A stretch of DNA of 64,000 bases from Haloplanus litoreus. GTDB taxonomy: Archaea > Halobacteriota > Halobacteria > Halobacteriales > Haloferacaceae. The notes beneath the pieces were generated by a model. That model was not told where the DNA came from and did no database searches. It saw nothing but the letters and a program-made list of their open reading frames with translations. Made by a program: the position numbers and the translations under genes. Of this stretch, positions 24,521-33,507 are shown in pieces; positions within the stretch are counted from its first letter, which is position 1, and every line of letters begins with the position of its first letter. The stretch lies in the NCBI RefSeq assembly GCF_042677945.1, contig NZ_JBHUDN010000012.1, one strand, 5' to 3'.

Positions 24521-25657
24521 ATGGCTACGGTTGCGGAACGTCTCGGCGTCGAACCGATTCGGCTCTGGATCGGCTCGGTCCTCACCCTGCTCGCCGCACT
24601 GATCGGCGGATCGCTCGCCTTCCCGCGGACCGTCTACGACGGCTTCGTCTGGCACTACTTCTGGGGGCCGGTTCAGGCCGACGCCAACGCGGCCGTCTGT
24701 GCCGTCCGGCAGGGCGACACCACACGATATCTCTACGAATCGGCGGCCTGTTCCGCCGCCGCCGAACCCGTCGCGTACCCGGGCTATACGCTCGTGTCGG
24801 AGGTCGGCTACGTCGTCGTCCTCCTGATCGCCCTCTCCGGACTGGTCTTTCTCCTCCAGCGACTGGCGGTCGGCTCCGACCGCGGGCTCTTCTTCTCGCT
24901 TCTTCCCTTCGTCTTCTTCGGCGGGGCGCTCCGGGTCGTCGAGGACGTGACCGACGCCGCCGGCACCGAGGGCCTGATCACCTACCCGCTGAACACGCTC
25001 ATCATCAGCCCGATCATCTACTTCACCGTCTTCGCGGTGACGCTGATCGCGTTGCTCGGGAGCATCGCTCTGGAGCGCGAGAACCTCGTCGACAGTTACA
25101 CTCGACCCCTCGTCGGGTCCGGCTCCGCCGTCCTCGCCGTGACCCTCGCCTTCCTCCTCTGGAGCGCCGTCGCTCCCGACGGTCCGGGCACGTTCTACCC
25201 GCAGGTACTGATCGTCATCCTCCTCGGCGCGACGGCGTCCGCCGCGGGCACCTGGTGGCTGCTCGAACGGTACGTCCCCGCAGCCAACGCGGGCACCGGT
25301 CGCATCGGCCTCGTCGTCATCTGGGGCCACGCCGTCGACGGCGTCGCCAACGTCGTCGGCCTCGACTGGATGATCGCGCTCGGCGCCGGGCCGAATCTGG
25401 TGCCGAAACACCCGGTCAATCGCGCCATCGTCGACATCACGGCCTCGACGCTGCCCGCGTCGGTACTTACGTTCACCGGCGACACCTGGCCGTTCCTCGT
25501 CGTGAAACTCGTCGCCGCCTCGCTCGTCGTCTGGCTGTTCGACGAGCGCATCTTCGAAGAGAGTCCGCAGTACACCATCCTGCTCCTGATCGCTATCCTC
25601 GCCGTGGGACTCGGTCCCGGGACCCGCGATATGCTCCGGGCGACGTTCGGCGTGTAG
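24521..25657 (+). CDS. DUF63 family membrane protein
   Basis: This is a 378-residue polytopic protein with about nine membrane helices, starting at ATG 24521. Characteristic features are the extracellular HYFWGPVQADA segment near residue 45, FFGGALRVVEDVTDA, VVIWGHAVDGVANVVGLD and the PKHPVNRAIVDI loop. DUF63 proteins are conserved across Euryarchaeota with no known role. The preceding DUF4013 gene is on the same strand 52 bp away and may be cotranscribed. Confidence 0.88.
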   Translation: MATVAERLGVEPIRLWIGSVLTLLAALIGGSLAFPRTVYDGFVWHYFWGPVQADANAAVCAVRQGDTTRYLYESAACSAAAEPVAYPGYTLVSEVGYVVVLLIALSGLVFLLQRLAVGSDRGLFFSLLPFVFFGGALRVVEDVTDAAGTEGLITYPLNTLIISPIIYFTVFAVTLIALLGSIALERENLVDSYTRPLVGSGSAVLAVTLAFLLWSAVAPDGPGTFYPQVLIVILLGATASAAGTWWLLERYVPAANAGTGRIGLVVIWGHAVDGVANVVGLDWMIALGAGPNLVPKHPVNRAIVDITASTLPASVLTFTGDTWPFLVVKLVAASLVVWLFDERIFEESPQYTILLLIAILAVGLGPGTRDMLRATFGV

Positions 25658-25663
25658 CGGGAC

Positions 25664-27370
25664 TCAGGGATACGGGTGGAACGGCCGATCCAGGCGGGGT
25701 TCGTAGCCCAGGTCCGGGGGAACCGTCTCGGCCCGGTCGCCGAAGTAGGGGTCCTCCACGAACAGCGGCTGGGCCTCGGGGCTCAGGACGCGGACCGCCT
25801 CGAACCCGAGGGCGGCAACGTCCTCCGTCGTGAGTCGGGCGGCGTACGTCGAGAGCCCCGCCTCGGTGGCGCGGTCGACCACCGCGTCGAGTTCCGCTTC
25901 GCCGGTCGGTACCTCGTCGGGGCCGACGCTCGCCGCCGGCACCCCGTCGTCGACGTCGACGAACGCCTCGGCCGCGGGCGGCCGGTCGGCGTAGTGGCCG
26001 ATGGCGCCCTCCTCGGCCGCCGCGTCATCGGGACCCATCGCCCGGAGTTCCATCCAGTTCTGGAGCGCCTCCGCGAGCGCCGACCGGGCCGCCGCCGTCG
26101 CATCCAGATCGGCGCCCGACCCGAGGGCGAACCGTGGCCACTCCCCCTCGCGGTGGACCGCGACGGCGACGACGGGGACGTCCACGTCGGCGGTGATCAG
26201 AGCCGGCGTCACGGACAACCCGACGGCTCGGGCGCGGTCCACGAGTGCCGCGAACCCGCCGTCGTCGACGGACAGGCCCAGCGGATCGTACGTCGAGTAC
26301 CACGCGAGCATCGCCGCGTCGCGTTCGATCACCTCGTACAGCCCCGACAGGAGCGCCTCGACGCCGGCGTTGCCGAGACCAAGGCCGGTGGTGATCGCCG
26401 GCCGATGTCGCTCACGATGCCCCCCTGGCGGTGGGTAGTGGACGAACTCCGCCGGTAACGGGACGGACTCGCCCGTCCGCAAGTCTTCGCCCGGGACCCA
26501 CGGTACCGGCTCTTCGGGGTCGACCGACCGGCCGTCGGGGCGGACGAACGCGGCCGGCGACACGCCCCGCGCCCGTTGCGAGGGGGGCGCCGTCTCGAAC
26601 TCCTCATTCCGATAGACGCCGGCACAGTAGCGTTCGAGACCCTCGCCGAGGGCCTTCACGAACGCGCGGTCCCAGTCGTCGTCGACACCGGCGGTGTACG
26701 CCGCCGCCCGGGCGTCGCTGTAGGCGGTCGTATCGGCGGTGGCCGCCAGGTAGTAGGGGGCCGGGAACGACTCGCGTTCGCCCACCTGCGTGAGGAGTCC
26801 GACCCGGTCGTCGACGGCGCGTTCGGCCCGGCCGACGGCGTCGTCGAGCGGGACGTCGCGGTGCGTGTGCCGCAGATCCCGGTCCCGGTCCTCGGGACGG
26901 GGAACCGCGAGCACCCGTCGCTCGCCGCCGGGCACCTCGACGACGGTGCCCGCGAGGTCCGCCCCCGAGAGCAGCGAGACGGCGCGGTGGCCGGCGACGG
27001 CACCCGCGAGGCGGACGGCGCTCCGACTTCCCGAGGCGCGTCGCTCCTCGCCGTCGCCGCCGTCGTCGACGGCCGAGTCAACCCGTGCCCGCAGGTCGCG
27101 ATAGCCGACGCCGTCGGCGAAGACGGTCACGGTAGCGTCGAGATCCCCGAGCGCGACACCGCCGAGGCCGCCGATTTCGACGGCGAGCCACCGGGTCGCC
27201 GCGTCGTCGGCCGCCTCGAACGCCGGTGCACCCGCCGGTGCGATCACGACGCCGAGAGGGTAGGATCCGAGCTCACCGGGGGTCGTCGTCGTCGCCGTCG
27301 CGTCGACGTCGTCGAGTGCGGCCCGGACCGAGTCGGCGGCCGGCCCGCTCCCCGCGATACCGATCTGCAT
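25664..27370 (-). CDS. YcaO-family protein (ATP-dependent backbone-activating enzyme)
   Basis: This 568-residue protein starts at ATG 27368-27370 (MQIGIAGSGPAAD). Residues 1-150 form a partial Rossmann-like region resembling the partner/E1-like portion of cyclodehydratases. The YcaO domain follows, with its Glu-rich ATP/Mg motifs GEGLERYCAG, GLYEVIERDA and LAEALQNWMELR, and it ends PFHPYP. YcaO enzymes phosphorylate peptide amide oxygens to make azolines or thioamides. No precursor peptide, dehydrogenase or TfuA gene is adjacent, and the target in haloarchaea is unknown. Confidence 0.85.
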   Translation of the reverse strand: MQIGIAGSGPAADSVRAALDDVDATATTTTPGELGSYPLGVVIAPAGAPAFEAADDAATRWLAVEIGGLGGVALGDLDATVTVFADGVGYRDLRARVDSAVDDGGDGEERRASGSRSAVRLAGAVAGHRAVSLLSGADLAGTVVEVPGGERRVLAVPRPEDRDRDLRHTHRDVPLDDAVGRAERAVDDRVGLLTQVGERESFPAPYYLAATADTTAYSDARAAAYTAGVDDDWDRAFVKALGEGLERYCAGVYRNEEFETAPPSQRARGVSPAAFVRPDGRSVDPEEPVPWVPGEDLRTGESVPLPAEFVHYPPPGGHRERHRPAITTGLGLGNAGVEALLSGLYEVIERDAAMLAWYSTYDPLGLSVDDGGFAALVDRARAVGLSVTPALITADVDVPVVAVAVHREGEWPRFALGSGADLDATAAARSALAEALQNWMELRAMGPDDAAAEEGAIGHYADRPPAAEAFVDVDDGVPAASVGPDEVPTGEAELDAVVDRATEAGLSTYAARLTTEDVAALGFEAVRVLSPEAQPLFVEDPYFGDRAETVPPDLGYEPRLDRPFHPYP

Positions 27371-27513
27371 GGAACCGCCGACGCCCCCCGGAGGCAAAAG
27401 TGGTCGGAAGTCCGGGACGAACGCGTCCGCTCGTACGGATCGTCGTCACCGTGTCCCGACCGTCGCCGACCACGGTGACGGCGACGGCCAGTCCTGACCG
27501 ACGACAGCCCGTC

Positions 27514-28332
27514 TCAGGCCGACTGGTTGAGCGTCACGGCCGCGAGTTCCGCCGGCGTCACCTCGTCGAAGCGGTCCTCGTCGAGTTTCAGGCGGAGGCG
27601 GGGGCGCCCCACGTCGATGGGCACCTTCTCGGTCCGGATGAGGCCCTCGTCTTCGAGGGTGGTCTTGGTGCGCGAGAACGTCGCTTTGCTCGCGATCCCC
27701 ACGTCCTCGCCCCACTTGCTGATGTCGTAGAGGAGGACGTCGTTGTGGGCGGCGACGAGGAGCGTGAGCGTCACCTCGTCGAACTCGGTCGCGGCGTCGC
27801 GGGCGCGGTCCAGCGCCTCGAGTGCGGCGTCGAAGTCCGCACGGACGTCCTGTCCGATCTCCGCACCAAGCGTCTCGCGAACTCGCGAGAGCGGGGGCGT
27901 CCGCAGGTCGAACGTCGCGGCGGGGTCCCACTGGGCGCCGTAGGTCTCCCGAACGGCGTCGACGAACCCCCCGTCGTCGGCGCCGAGTGCGGCCACGCGG
28001 TCACCGACCGACACCAGCGCCCACACCGCTTCCTCGGTGACGACGAGCGTGTTCGTACTCCCCGTACCGCCCGTCCGTACCGCGAGGGTACCGGCGGCGA
28101 CGTGGTCGGCGGCGTTGCTCGCGACCACGAAGTCGTCCATCACGTCCTTCAACAGGCCCGAATCGGCCAGCATCCGAATCGACGGTGGATCGACTGCCCC
28201 AGTCGTGACGGTCGTCAGCGCTCGCACCGCCTCCGCCGTCGGATCGACCAACAACAGTTCGTCGGCCGACTCGAAGACGGTCTCGAGAATCTCCTCGAAG
28301 TCCCAGCCGTGCAGGTTCGCCCCGGCAGCCAT
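27514..28332 (-). CDS. tbsP: TbsP-like transcriptional regulator
   Basis: This 272-residue protein starts at ATG 28330-28332 (MAAGANLHGWDFEEILETV). The N-terminal two thirds form an alpha/beta sensor-like domain; the C-terminus (about 200-270) is a winged helix (YDISKWGEDVGIASKATFSR, TKTTLEDEGLIRTEKVP). This arrangement, and divergence from glyA, match my recollection of haloarchaeal TbsP (DUF5821), a regulator of central carbon genes. The name is from family memory, not an alignment. Confidence 0.6.
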   Translation of the reverse strand: MAAGANLHGWDFEEILETVFESADELLLVDPTAEAVRALTTVTTGAVDPPSIRMLADSGLLKDVMDDFVVASNAADHVAAGTLAVRTGGTGSTNTLVVTEEAVWALVSVGDRVAALGADDGGFVDAVRETYGAQWDPAATFDLRTPPLSRVRETLGAEIGQDVRADFDAALEALDRARDAATEFDEVTLTLLVAAHNDVLLYDISKWGEDVGIASKATFSRTKTTLEDEGLIRTEKVPIDVGRPRLRLKLDEDRFDEVTPAELAAVTLNQSA

Positions 28333-28491
28333 AGCGTGAATATCGCCGTATCCGTATTTAATTTTAACGACGAGAGGGTCCCGCAAGAGAGTAATTTCTG
28401 TTTCACCGGCTGATTAATTTTTATACGGCCGTCGAAGGGTACAGTCCCGGTGGAGAGACAGTTTTATGCGTCGCTTGGGCCGCCGATACGT
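28333..28491. promoter_or_regulatory. Divergent promoters of tbsP-like gene and glyA
   Basis: The leftward TATA-like TTAAAATTAAATA (28355-28367, minus strand) is 28 bp before the regulator start; the rightward TTTTATG (28462-28468) is 27 bp before the glyA start. Between them lies AT-rich sequence around 28386-28432. Both genes appear leaderless. Confidence 0.6.
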
Positions 28492-29739
28492 ATGGACCAC
28501 GATCACGTCCGTGCGACGGACCCGGCGGTGGCGGACGCCCTCGAAGGCGAAATCGAGCGCCAGCGAACCACGCTCTCGATGATCGCCTCGGAGAATCACG
28601 CGAGCCGTGCCGTCCTCGACGCCCAGGGGAGCGCGCTGACGAACAAGTACGCCGAGGGCTACCCGGGTGCGCGGTACTACGCCGGCTGTGCCTACGCCGA
28701 CGCCGTCGAGGAACTCGCCATCGAGCGGGCGACGGAGCTGTGGGGTGCCGAACACGTCAACGTCCAGCCCCACAGCGGCACGCAGGCGAACATGGCCGTC
28801 TACACGGCCGTCCTCGACCCCGGCGACCGCATCCTCTCGCTCGAACTCGAACACGGCGGCCACCTCAGCCACGGCCACCCCGCCAACTTCGCCGGGCAAC
28901 TGTTCGAGGTCGAACACTACCGCGTCGACCCCGAGACCGGCTACCTCGACTACGAGGGGCTCGCCGAACTCGCGGACGAATTCGACCCCGACGCCATCGT
29001 CTCGGGGTTCTCCGCCTATCCGCGGCAGGTCGACTGGGAGCGCATCGACGCCGTCGCCGACGCCGTCGACGCCTACCACGTCGCCGACATCGCTCACATC
29101 ACCGGGCTGGTCGCCGCGGGCGTCCACCCCTCGCCCGTCGGCGTCGCCGACTTCGTCACCGGCAGCACGCACAAGACCATCCGCGCCGGCCGCGGCGGCA
29201 TCGTCATGTGCGGCGAAGAACACGCGGATGCCGTCGACAACGCCGTCTTCCCCGGCGTGCAGGGCGGCCCGTTGATGCACAACGTCGCGGGCAAGGCCGT
29301 CGGCTTCGGCGAGGCGCTCGACCCCTCGTTCACCGAGTACGCGGAACGGGTCGTCGCCAACGCCCGCGCCCTCGGCGAGACGCTCGCCGATCACGGGCTC
29401 TCGCTGGTCTCCGGCGGCACCGACACCCACCTGGTGCTGGTCGACCTCCGGGACTCCCACCCCGACCTCTCCGGTGGCGACGCCGAGGACGCCCTCGATT
29501 CGACGGGTATCGTCCTCAACGGTAACACCGTCCCCGGCGAGACCCGGTCGCCGTTCGATCCCAGCGGTATCCGCGCGGGAACCGCCGCGCTCACCACCCG
29601 CGGGTTCGACGAGGAGGCCACCCGCGAGGTGGGTGATCTGATCGCCCGCGTCCTCGACGCTCCCGAGGACGAGGCCGTCCTGTCCGAAGTGAGCGACCGC
29701 GTCGACGACCTCTGTGCGGCCCACCCGCTGTACGAGTAA
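28492..29739 (+). CDS. glyA: Serine hydroxymethyltransferase
   Basis: This 415-residue PLP enzyme interconverts serine and glycine with transfer of a one-carbon unit to tetrahydrofolate. ATG 28492 is used; the upstream GTG at 28450 is in the promoter. The PLP-binding Lys is Lys228 in TGSTHKTIRAGRGG, with SMIASENHAS, GYPGARYYAG, HSGTQANMAVY and DIAHITGLV all canonical. Together with gcvT/gcvH and folD in this window it supplies the folate one-carbon pool. Confidence 0.96.
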   Translation: MDHDHVRATDPAVADALEGEIERQRTTLSMIASENHASRAVLDAQGSALTNKYAEGYPGARYYAGCAYADAVEELAIERATELWGAEHVNVQPHSGTQANMAVYTAVLDPGDRILSLELEHGGHLSHGHPANFAGQLFEVEHYRVDPETGYLDYEGLAELADEFDPDAIVSGFSAYPRQVDWERIDAVADAVDAYHVADIAHITGLVAAGVHPSPVGVADFVTGSTHKTIRAGRGGIVMCGEEHADAVDNAVFPGVQGGPLMHNVAGKAVGFGEALDPSFTEYAERVVANARALGETLADHGLSLVSGGTDTHLVLVDLRDSHPDLSGGDAEDALDSTGIVLNGNTVPGETRSPFDPSGIRAGTAALTTRGFDEEATREVGDLIARVLDAPEDEAVLSEVSDRVDDLCAAHPLYE

Positions 29740-29790
29740 CGGCGTCCGCGAACCGCACACCGTCGGCGTATATAGGTCTCCTAGTAACGG

Positions 29791-29797
29791 ATATATC
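29791..29797 (+). promoter_or_regulatory. TATA box of histidine kinase gene
   Basis: ATATATC is centred 29 bp before ATG 29823; a second TATATAG-like site lies at about 29770. Confidence 0.5.
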
Positions 29798-29822
29798 GTC
29801 GGCTGTCGTCGGACGAATCCCG

Positions 29823-30869
29823 ATGCAACGTCAGACCGAAGTGGGACTCCGAGCGGCGTACGACGACCTCCACGTCGGCGTCGCGCTGTACGACCCGGAC
29901 ACCGGGACGGTTCTGGACGCCAACGACAGGCTGGAGTCGATGTTCGGATTCCCGACTGCCGAGCTACGTGAGCTGTCGGTCGGGACGTACACCGCGAACA
30001 CGCACGCGTTCTCCGAGGACGAGTTCCTCGACCGGCTCCGTGCGAGCGCTTCGGGGGAGCGACAGGAGTTCATCTGGCGGGTCAAACGGGGCGACGGTGA
30101 ACTCGTCTGGGTCCGGCTCTATCTCTCTCGGCGAGCGTCCGACGAGCGGACTCTCGTCCGTGCCGAAGTGCGCGACATCACCGACTCGTACCACACGAGT
30201 CGCCGGGAGGAACTGTTCTGGCGACTCCTGCGGCACAACCTCCGAAACGAGGCGAACGTTCTCACGGGGCACAGCGAACGGATCGCGACCCACGCCGAAA
30301 CCGAACCGGTGCGCGAGGCAGTCGCAGTCGTCCGCGATACGGCCGCCGATCTGGGTCGCATGGCCGAGTCGGTCACACAGATCGAGCAGGCGATGGTACG
30401 GACGGGCGAGAGGCAGCGCCGCCGCGTCGCCACCGTGATACGGGACGTGGCCGACGACCTCACGGCCGAGCATCCCGCCGCGACGGTGACGATCACGGAA
30501 CGCGAGCGGATGTGGACCCACGTCGACGACTCGTTCACCCACGCCGTCGCTCACACGCTCGAAAACGCCATCTTCCACGGCGGGGAGGCGACGCGGGTCG
30601 TCAGGGTCGTAGTCGGTCCGTCGCCGAACACCGGGCGAGTCGAGATCCGGATCGAAGACGACAACCCGCCGATACCGGCCGCCGAACTGAGCGCGCTCGA
30701 CGACCGCGAGGAGACGACCCCCACGTCCCACGGCTCCGGCGTCGGTCTGTTCGTCATGAAGTGGTGCATCGAATCGCTCGGCGGCGAACTCGAAATAGAG
30801 ACCGGCGACCCCCGGGGGAACACGGTGTCCCTCTATCTGCCGCCGAAGGAGCCGCCGGACCACGCGTAG
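29823..30869 (+). CDS. PAS-domain sensor histidine kinase
   Basis: This is a 348-residue soluble kinase with no membrane segment. A PAS domain spans residues about 10-120 (ALYDPDTGTVLDANDRLESMFG; PAC end VRAEVRDITD). The dimerisation H-box is LLRHNLRNEANVL with phospho-acceptor His138. The ATPase domain has the N-box HTLENAIFHG and the G-box SHGSGVGLFVMKW. This short RHNLRNE type is common in haloarchaea. No response regulator gene is adjacent; input and target are unknown. Confidence 0.88.
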   Translation: MQRQTEVGLRAAYDDLHVGVALYDPDTGTVLDANDRLESMFGFPTAELRELSVGTYTANTHAFSEDEFLDRLRASASGERQEFIWRVKRGDGELVWVRLYLSRRASDERTLVRAEVRDITDSYHTSRREELFWRLLRHNLRNEANVLTGHSERIATHAETEPVREAVAVVRDTAADLGRMAESVTQIEQAMVRTGERQRRRVATVIRDVADDLTAEHPAATVTITERERMWTHVDDSFTHAVAHTLENAIFHGGEATRVVRVVVGPSPNTGRVEIRIEDDNPPIPAAELSALDDREETTPTSHGSGVGLFVMKWCIESLGGELEIETGDPRGNTVSLYLPPKEPPDHA

Positions 30870-30919
30870 CCGGAGGCTCGGACGCAACCGGTGTGTCGAC
30901 GACCGCGTTCCGTCTCGCG

Positions 30920-31369
30920 CTACGACTTCACCGGCGTCTTGACCACCGCCACCGGTTCGTCGGCCAGTCGGACCACGCGGTCGGTGACGGAGCCGAGGAG
31001 GCTCCGGTACTCCTCGGGGTGTCGGCGCGTCCCGAGGACGATCAGATCGACCCCTTCGTCGGCCGCGTAGTCGACGATTTCCTCGTGTGGGCGGCCGTGT
31101 CGGAGCGCTTCGATCACTTCGACGCCGCGGTCGGCCGCCCGCTCCGTCACCGTCGCCAGCGCCTCCTCGCCGACCTCTTCGAGGCCGTGTTCCGGTCCCT
31201 CGTGCTCGTCGACGTACTCGTCGCCGCTATAGGCGGAGTAGACGTCGCTGTCGACGACGTAGAGCGCGTGGAGCATGGCGTCGTGGAGGTCGGCTAGGCC
31301 GATGGCGTGTCCGATGGCGTTCTCCGAGGCGACGCTCCCGTCCGTGGCGAGGAGGATGTTCTCGTACAT
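30920..31369 (-). CDS. Universal stress protein (UspA family)
   Basis: This 149-residue single-domain protein starts at ATG 31367-31369. The N-terminal NILLATDGSVASENAIGHAI and C-terminal DLIVLGTRRHPEEYRSLLGSVTDRVV give the Usp fold. In ATP-binding Usps the loop reads G-x-x-G followed after nine residues by G-S/T; here the second Gly is replaced (GTRR), though GSVT is kept, so nucleotide binding is uncertain. A TATA-like TTTTTTA at 31393-31399 suggests leaderless expression. Confidence 0.88.
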   Translation of the reverse strand: MYENILLATDGSVASENAIGHAIGLADLHDAMLHALYVVDSDVYSAYSGDEYVDEHEGPEHGLEEVGEEALATVTERAADRGVEVIEALRHGRPHEEIVDYAADEGVDLIVLGTRRHPEEYRSLLGSVTDRVVRLADEPVAVVKTPVKS

Positions 31370-31390
31370 GAACGTGGGTTCGGCGGCCTG

Positions 31391-31400
31391 TGTAAAAAAC
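31391..31400 (-). promoter_or_regulatory. TATA box of UspA gene
   Basis: GTTTTTTACA on the minus strand is centred 27 bp before the UspA start codon. Confidence 0.55.
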
Positions 31401-31474
31401 CTCTCCCGTGACTCCCACGGGCCGATACTGCACCAAACGGAGGCTTGAAGAGTACACGGGGTCGCGGTTCGAGC

Positions 31475-32362
31475 ATGACCCACGTTATCGACGGCGACGC
31501 GGTGGCGGCGGACGTACGCAACGGCCTCTCGGGCGCCATCGGGACGCTCGACGACGCCGGCGTCACGCCGACGCTCGCCACCGTGTTGATGAGCGACGAC
31601 CCCGCGAGCCAGACGTACGTCTCGATGAAACAGCAGGACTGCGCGGAGGTCGGCATCGAGGCGCGGGACGTCGAACTCGACCCCGAGGCGCCCGCGGAGG
31701 AACTGTTCGACACCGTCGCGGACCTGAACGCCGACCCGGACGTGAACGGCATCCTCGTCCAGATGCCGGTCCCGGACCACATCGAGGACCGGGACGTGAT
31801 CCGGGCCATCGACCCCGCGAAGGACGTGGACGGGTTCCACCCCGAGAACGTCGGCCGACTGGTCGCCGGCGACCCCGTGTTCAAACCCTGTACGCCCCAC
31901 GGTGTCCTGAAACTCCTCGACGCCGCGGACGTGGAGACCGAGGGTGCGGACGTGACGGTCGTCGGTCGGTCGAACATCGTCGGCAAACCCCTCGCCAACC
32001 TCCTGATCCAGAAAGCCGACTACGGCAACGCGACGGTGACGGTCTGTCACTCCCGGACCGACGACCTGGGCGAGAAGACCCGTCGCGCGGACGTGGTGAT
32101 CGCCGCCGTCGGCGTCCCCGAACTCGTCGACGGATCGATGATCAGCGAGGGCACCGTCGTCGTCGACGTGGGCGTCAACCGCGTCGAACGCGACGGGGAG
32201 TCGACGCTCGTCGGCGACGTGGACTTCGAAACCGCCAAACCGAAGGCGCGGGCCATCACGCCAGTCCCCGGCGGCGTCGGGCCGATGACCCGCGCGATGC
32301 TCCTCTACAACACGGTCAAGGCGACGAGTCGGCAGACGGACGTGCCGGTCGACCTACCGTAA
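31475..32362 (+). CDS. folD: Methylenetetrahydrofolate dehydrogenase/methenyl-THF cyclohydrolase
   Basis: This 295-residue bifunctional enzyme interconverts methylene-, methenyl- and formyl-THF. ATG 31475 is used. Active-site residues Tyr48 and Lys52 are in SQTYVSMKQQDC, the substrate loop is VQMPVPDHI, the NADP site is VVGRSNIVGKPLANLL, and the C-terminus has TPVPGGVGPMTRAML. Glycine and serine one-carbon units from GcvT and GlyA feed this step. Confidence 0.95.
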   Translation: MTHVIDGDAVAADVRNGLSGAIGTLDDAGVTPTLATVLMSDDPASQTYVSMKQQDCAEVGIEARDVELDPEAPAEELFDTVADLNADPDVNGILVQMPVPDHIEDRDVIRAIDPAKDVDGFHPENVGRLVAGDPVFKPCTPHGVLKLLDAADVETEGADVTVVGRSNIVGKPLANLLIQKADYGNATVTVCHSRTDDLGEKTRRADVVIAAVGVPELVDGSMISEGTVVVDVGVNRVERDGESTLVGDVDFETAKPKARAITPVPGGVGPMTRAMLLYNTVKATSRQTDVPVDLP

Positions 32363-33067
32363 TCAGGCCAGTCGATTCTGCGCCCCGACCAGCGACGACT
32401 CGTCGCCGTCGATCAGGTACGTCCCAACCTCGCGGGCCGCCCGCACCAGGGACTCCGCTTCCTCCGGCGGCACGTCGCCCTGGAGCGCCTCCACCCGCTT
32501 GCACCGTTCGCGGAGGGTTCCGAGCGTCCGCCGCCCAGCGTCGTCGGGATGTTCGTCCAGCCACTCCAACAGGTCGCGACGATACGCGTCGACGGCGTTC
32601 GCGTCGCCGAGGCCGCGCGCCGCGGCCAGACTGTCGGGGACCGACTCCGGTCCCGGGCGCTCGCCCTGGTCGGCGCCGCGGAGGAGGGCGAGGAGGTAGG
32701 TGTGTGCCGCGTCGCTGGGCGACCGGCGACGGTGGAACCGATCGATCACCTGCAGGAGTTCGCTGGCGGCGACGACGGTACCGTCGAGCGGTTGGAGGGT
32801 GCCGCCGTCGACGAAGCCGCGGCGACGAACGTACGCCCGCAGGTCGCGCTTGCAGTCGTCGACCACCTGCGGGAGCGTGTCGTTGGCCGCGGCGGTGCGG
32901 TACGGCGTCAGATCGAGCGTCACCGGGGCGTCCGTGTGCAGGGTCCGGTCCGCGTCGACGCCGACGCTGCGGAGGCTCTCACACTCCGGACACGCCACGC
33001 TCCCCGTTCCGTAGTACGACCACCGGCAGCCACAGTCCTGACACTCCCGTCGGCCGCGAACCTTCAT
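32363..33067 (-). CDS. Zinc-ribbon protein with helical domain (possibly DUF7117)
   Basis: This is a 234-residue protein with ATG 33065-33067. Residues 7-35 form a zinc ribbon (ECQDCGC...VACPECESL), followed by a conserved VTLDLTPYR segment and a long mainly helical region with HRRRSPSDAAHTYLLALLRG. The plan suggests nucleic-acid or protein binding. It resembles a haloarchaeal-only family, but I cannot assign a function. It is convergent with folD, whose stop is at 32362. Confidence 0.6.
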   Translation of the reverse strand: MKVRGRRECQDCGCRWSYYGTGSVACPECESLRSVGVDADRTLHTDAPVTLDLTPYRTAAANDTLPQVVDDCKRDLRAYVRRRGFVDGGTLQPLDGTVVAASELLQVIDRFHRRRSPSDAAHTYLLALLRGADQGERPGPESVPDSLAAARGLGDANAVDAYRRDLLEWLDEHPDDAGRRTLGTLRERCKRVEALQGDVPPEEAESLVRAAREVGTYLIDGDESSLVGAQNRLA

Positions 33068-33156
33068 GTCCGTCGTTCGCTCGGCGGCGACAAAAGGTCG
33101 GCGTTCCGGTGGCTCCACCCCCGAGGATACAGGTGGCCGGGGCCCAACCCATCGCT

Positions 33157-33303
33157 ATGCGCGACGAAAGCGAGGTTCGCGAGCAGTACGAGTTCCTCCA
33201 GGACCAACTCGCCGACGAAGAGATGCGCCACGAGGGCGTCCGTCAACTGTTCACCCACTACAAGCGGGCGCTGGGTTGGGTGTTGGAAGAGGAACATCTG
33301 TAG
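33157..33303 (+). CDS. Small helical protein, function unknown
   Basis: This 48-residue acidic protein, MRDESEVREQYEFLQDQL continuing to a VLEEEHL end, is predicted to form two helices. Its start is ATG 33157; the upstream open frame is antisense to the zinc-ribbon gene. The regular charge pattern suggests a real gene of a small haloarchaeal family. Two strong hairpins lie just downstream. Confidence 0.55.
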   Translation: MRDESEVREQYEFLQDQLADEEMRHEGVRQLFTHYKRALGWVLEEEHL

Positions 33304-33314
33304 CGGCGAGGCGG

Positions 33315-33440
33315 TACCTTTATGATATCAGATGCCGGAGTATCAGGTGACGCTTCGTCTGGAGGGCCGAAGCGTCAGCGGGGACCAATTCAGGGCGGCA
33401 AGCTTCCACGCGATTTTCGCGTGGCTTGCTTTCCTTTTGT
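33315..33440 (+). ncRNA. Candidate structured RNA or terminator array
   Basis: A TATA-like TTTATGATAT (33319-33328) is followed by hairpin A, TGACGCTTCG-10 nt-CGAAGCGTCA (33348-33377), and hairpin B, CCACGCGA-TTT-TCGCGTGG (33406-33424) extended by GCAAG/CTTGC with a 3-nt bulge (33398-33429), then a T-rich run TTTCCTTTTG. It fits either a short independent RNA or a terminator for the upstream small gene. Nothing in 33441-33507 looks coding. Confidence 0.4.
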
Positions 33441-33507
33441 AGCTACACCACGAGCGACGGCCCCAGTTCGTGCCCCGAACGCGCTCGTTCGGATCGTTGC
33501 AACCGTG

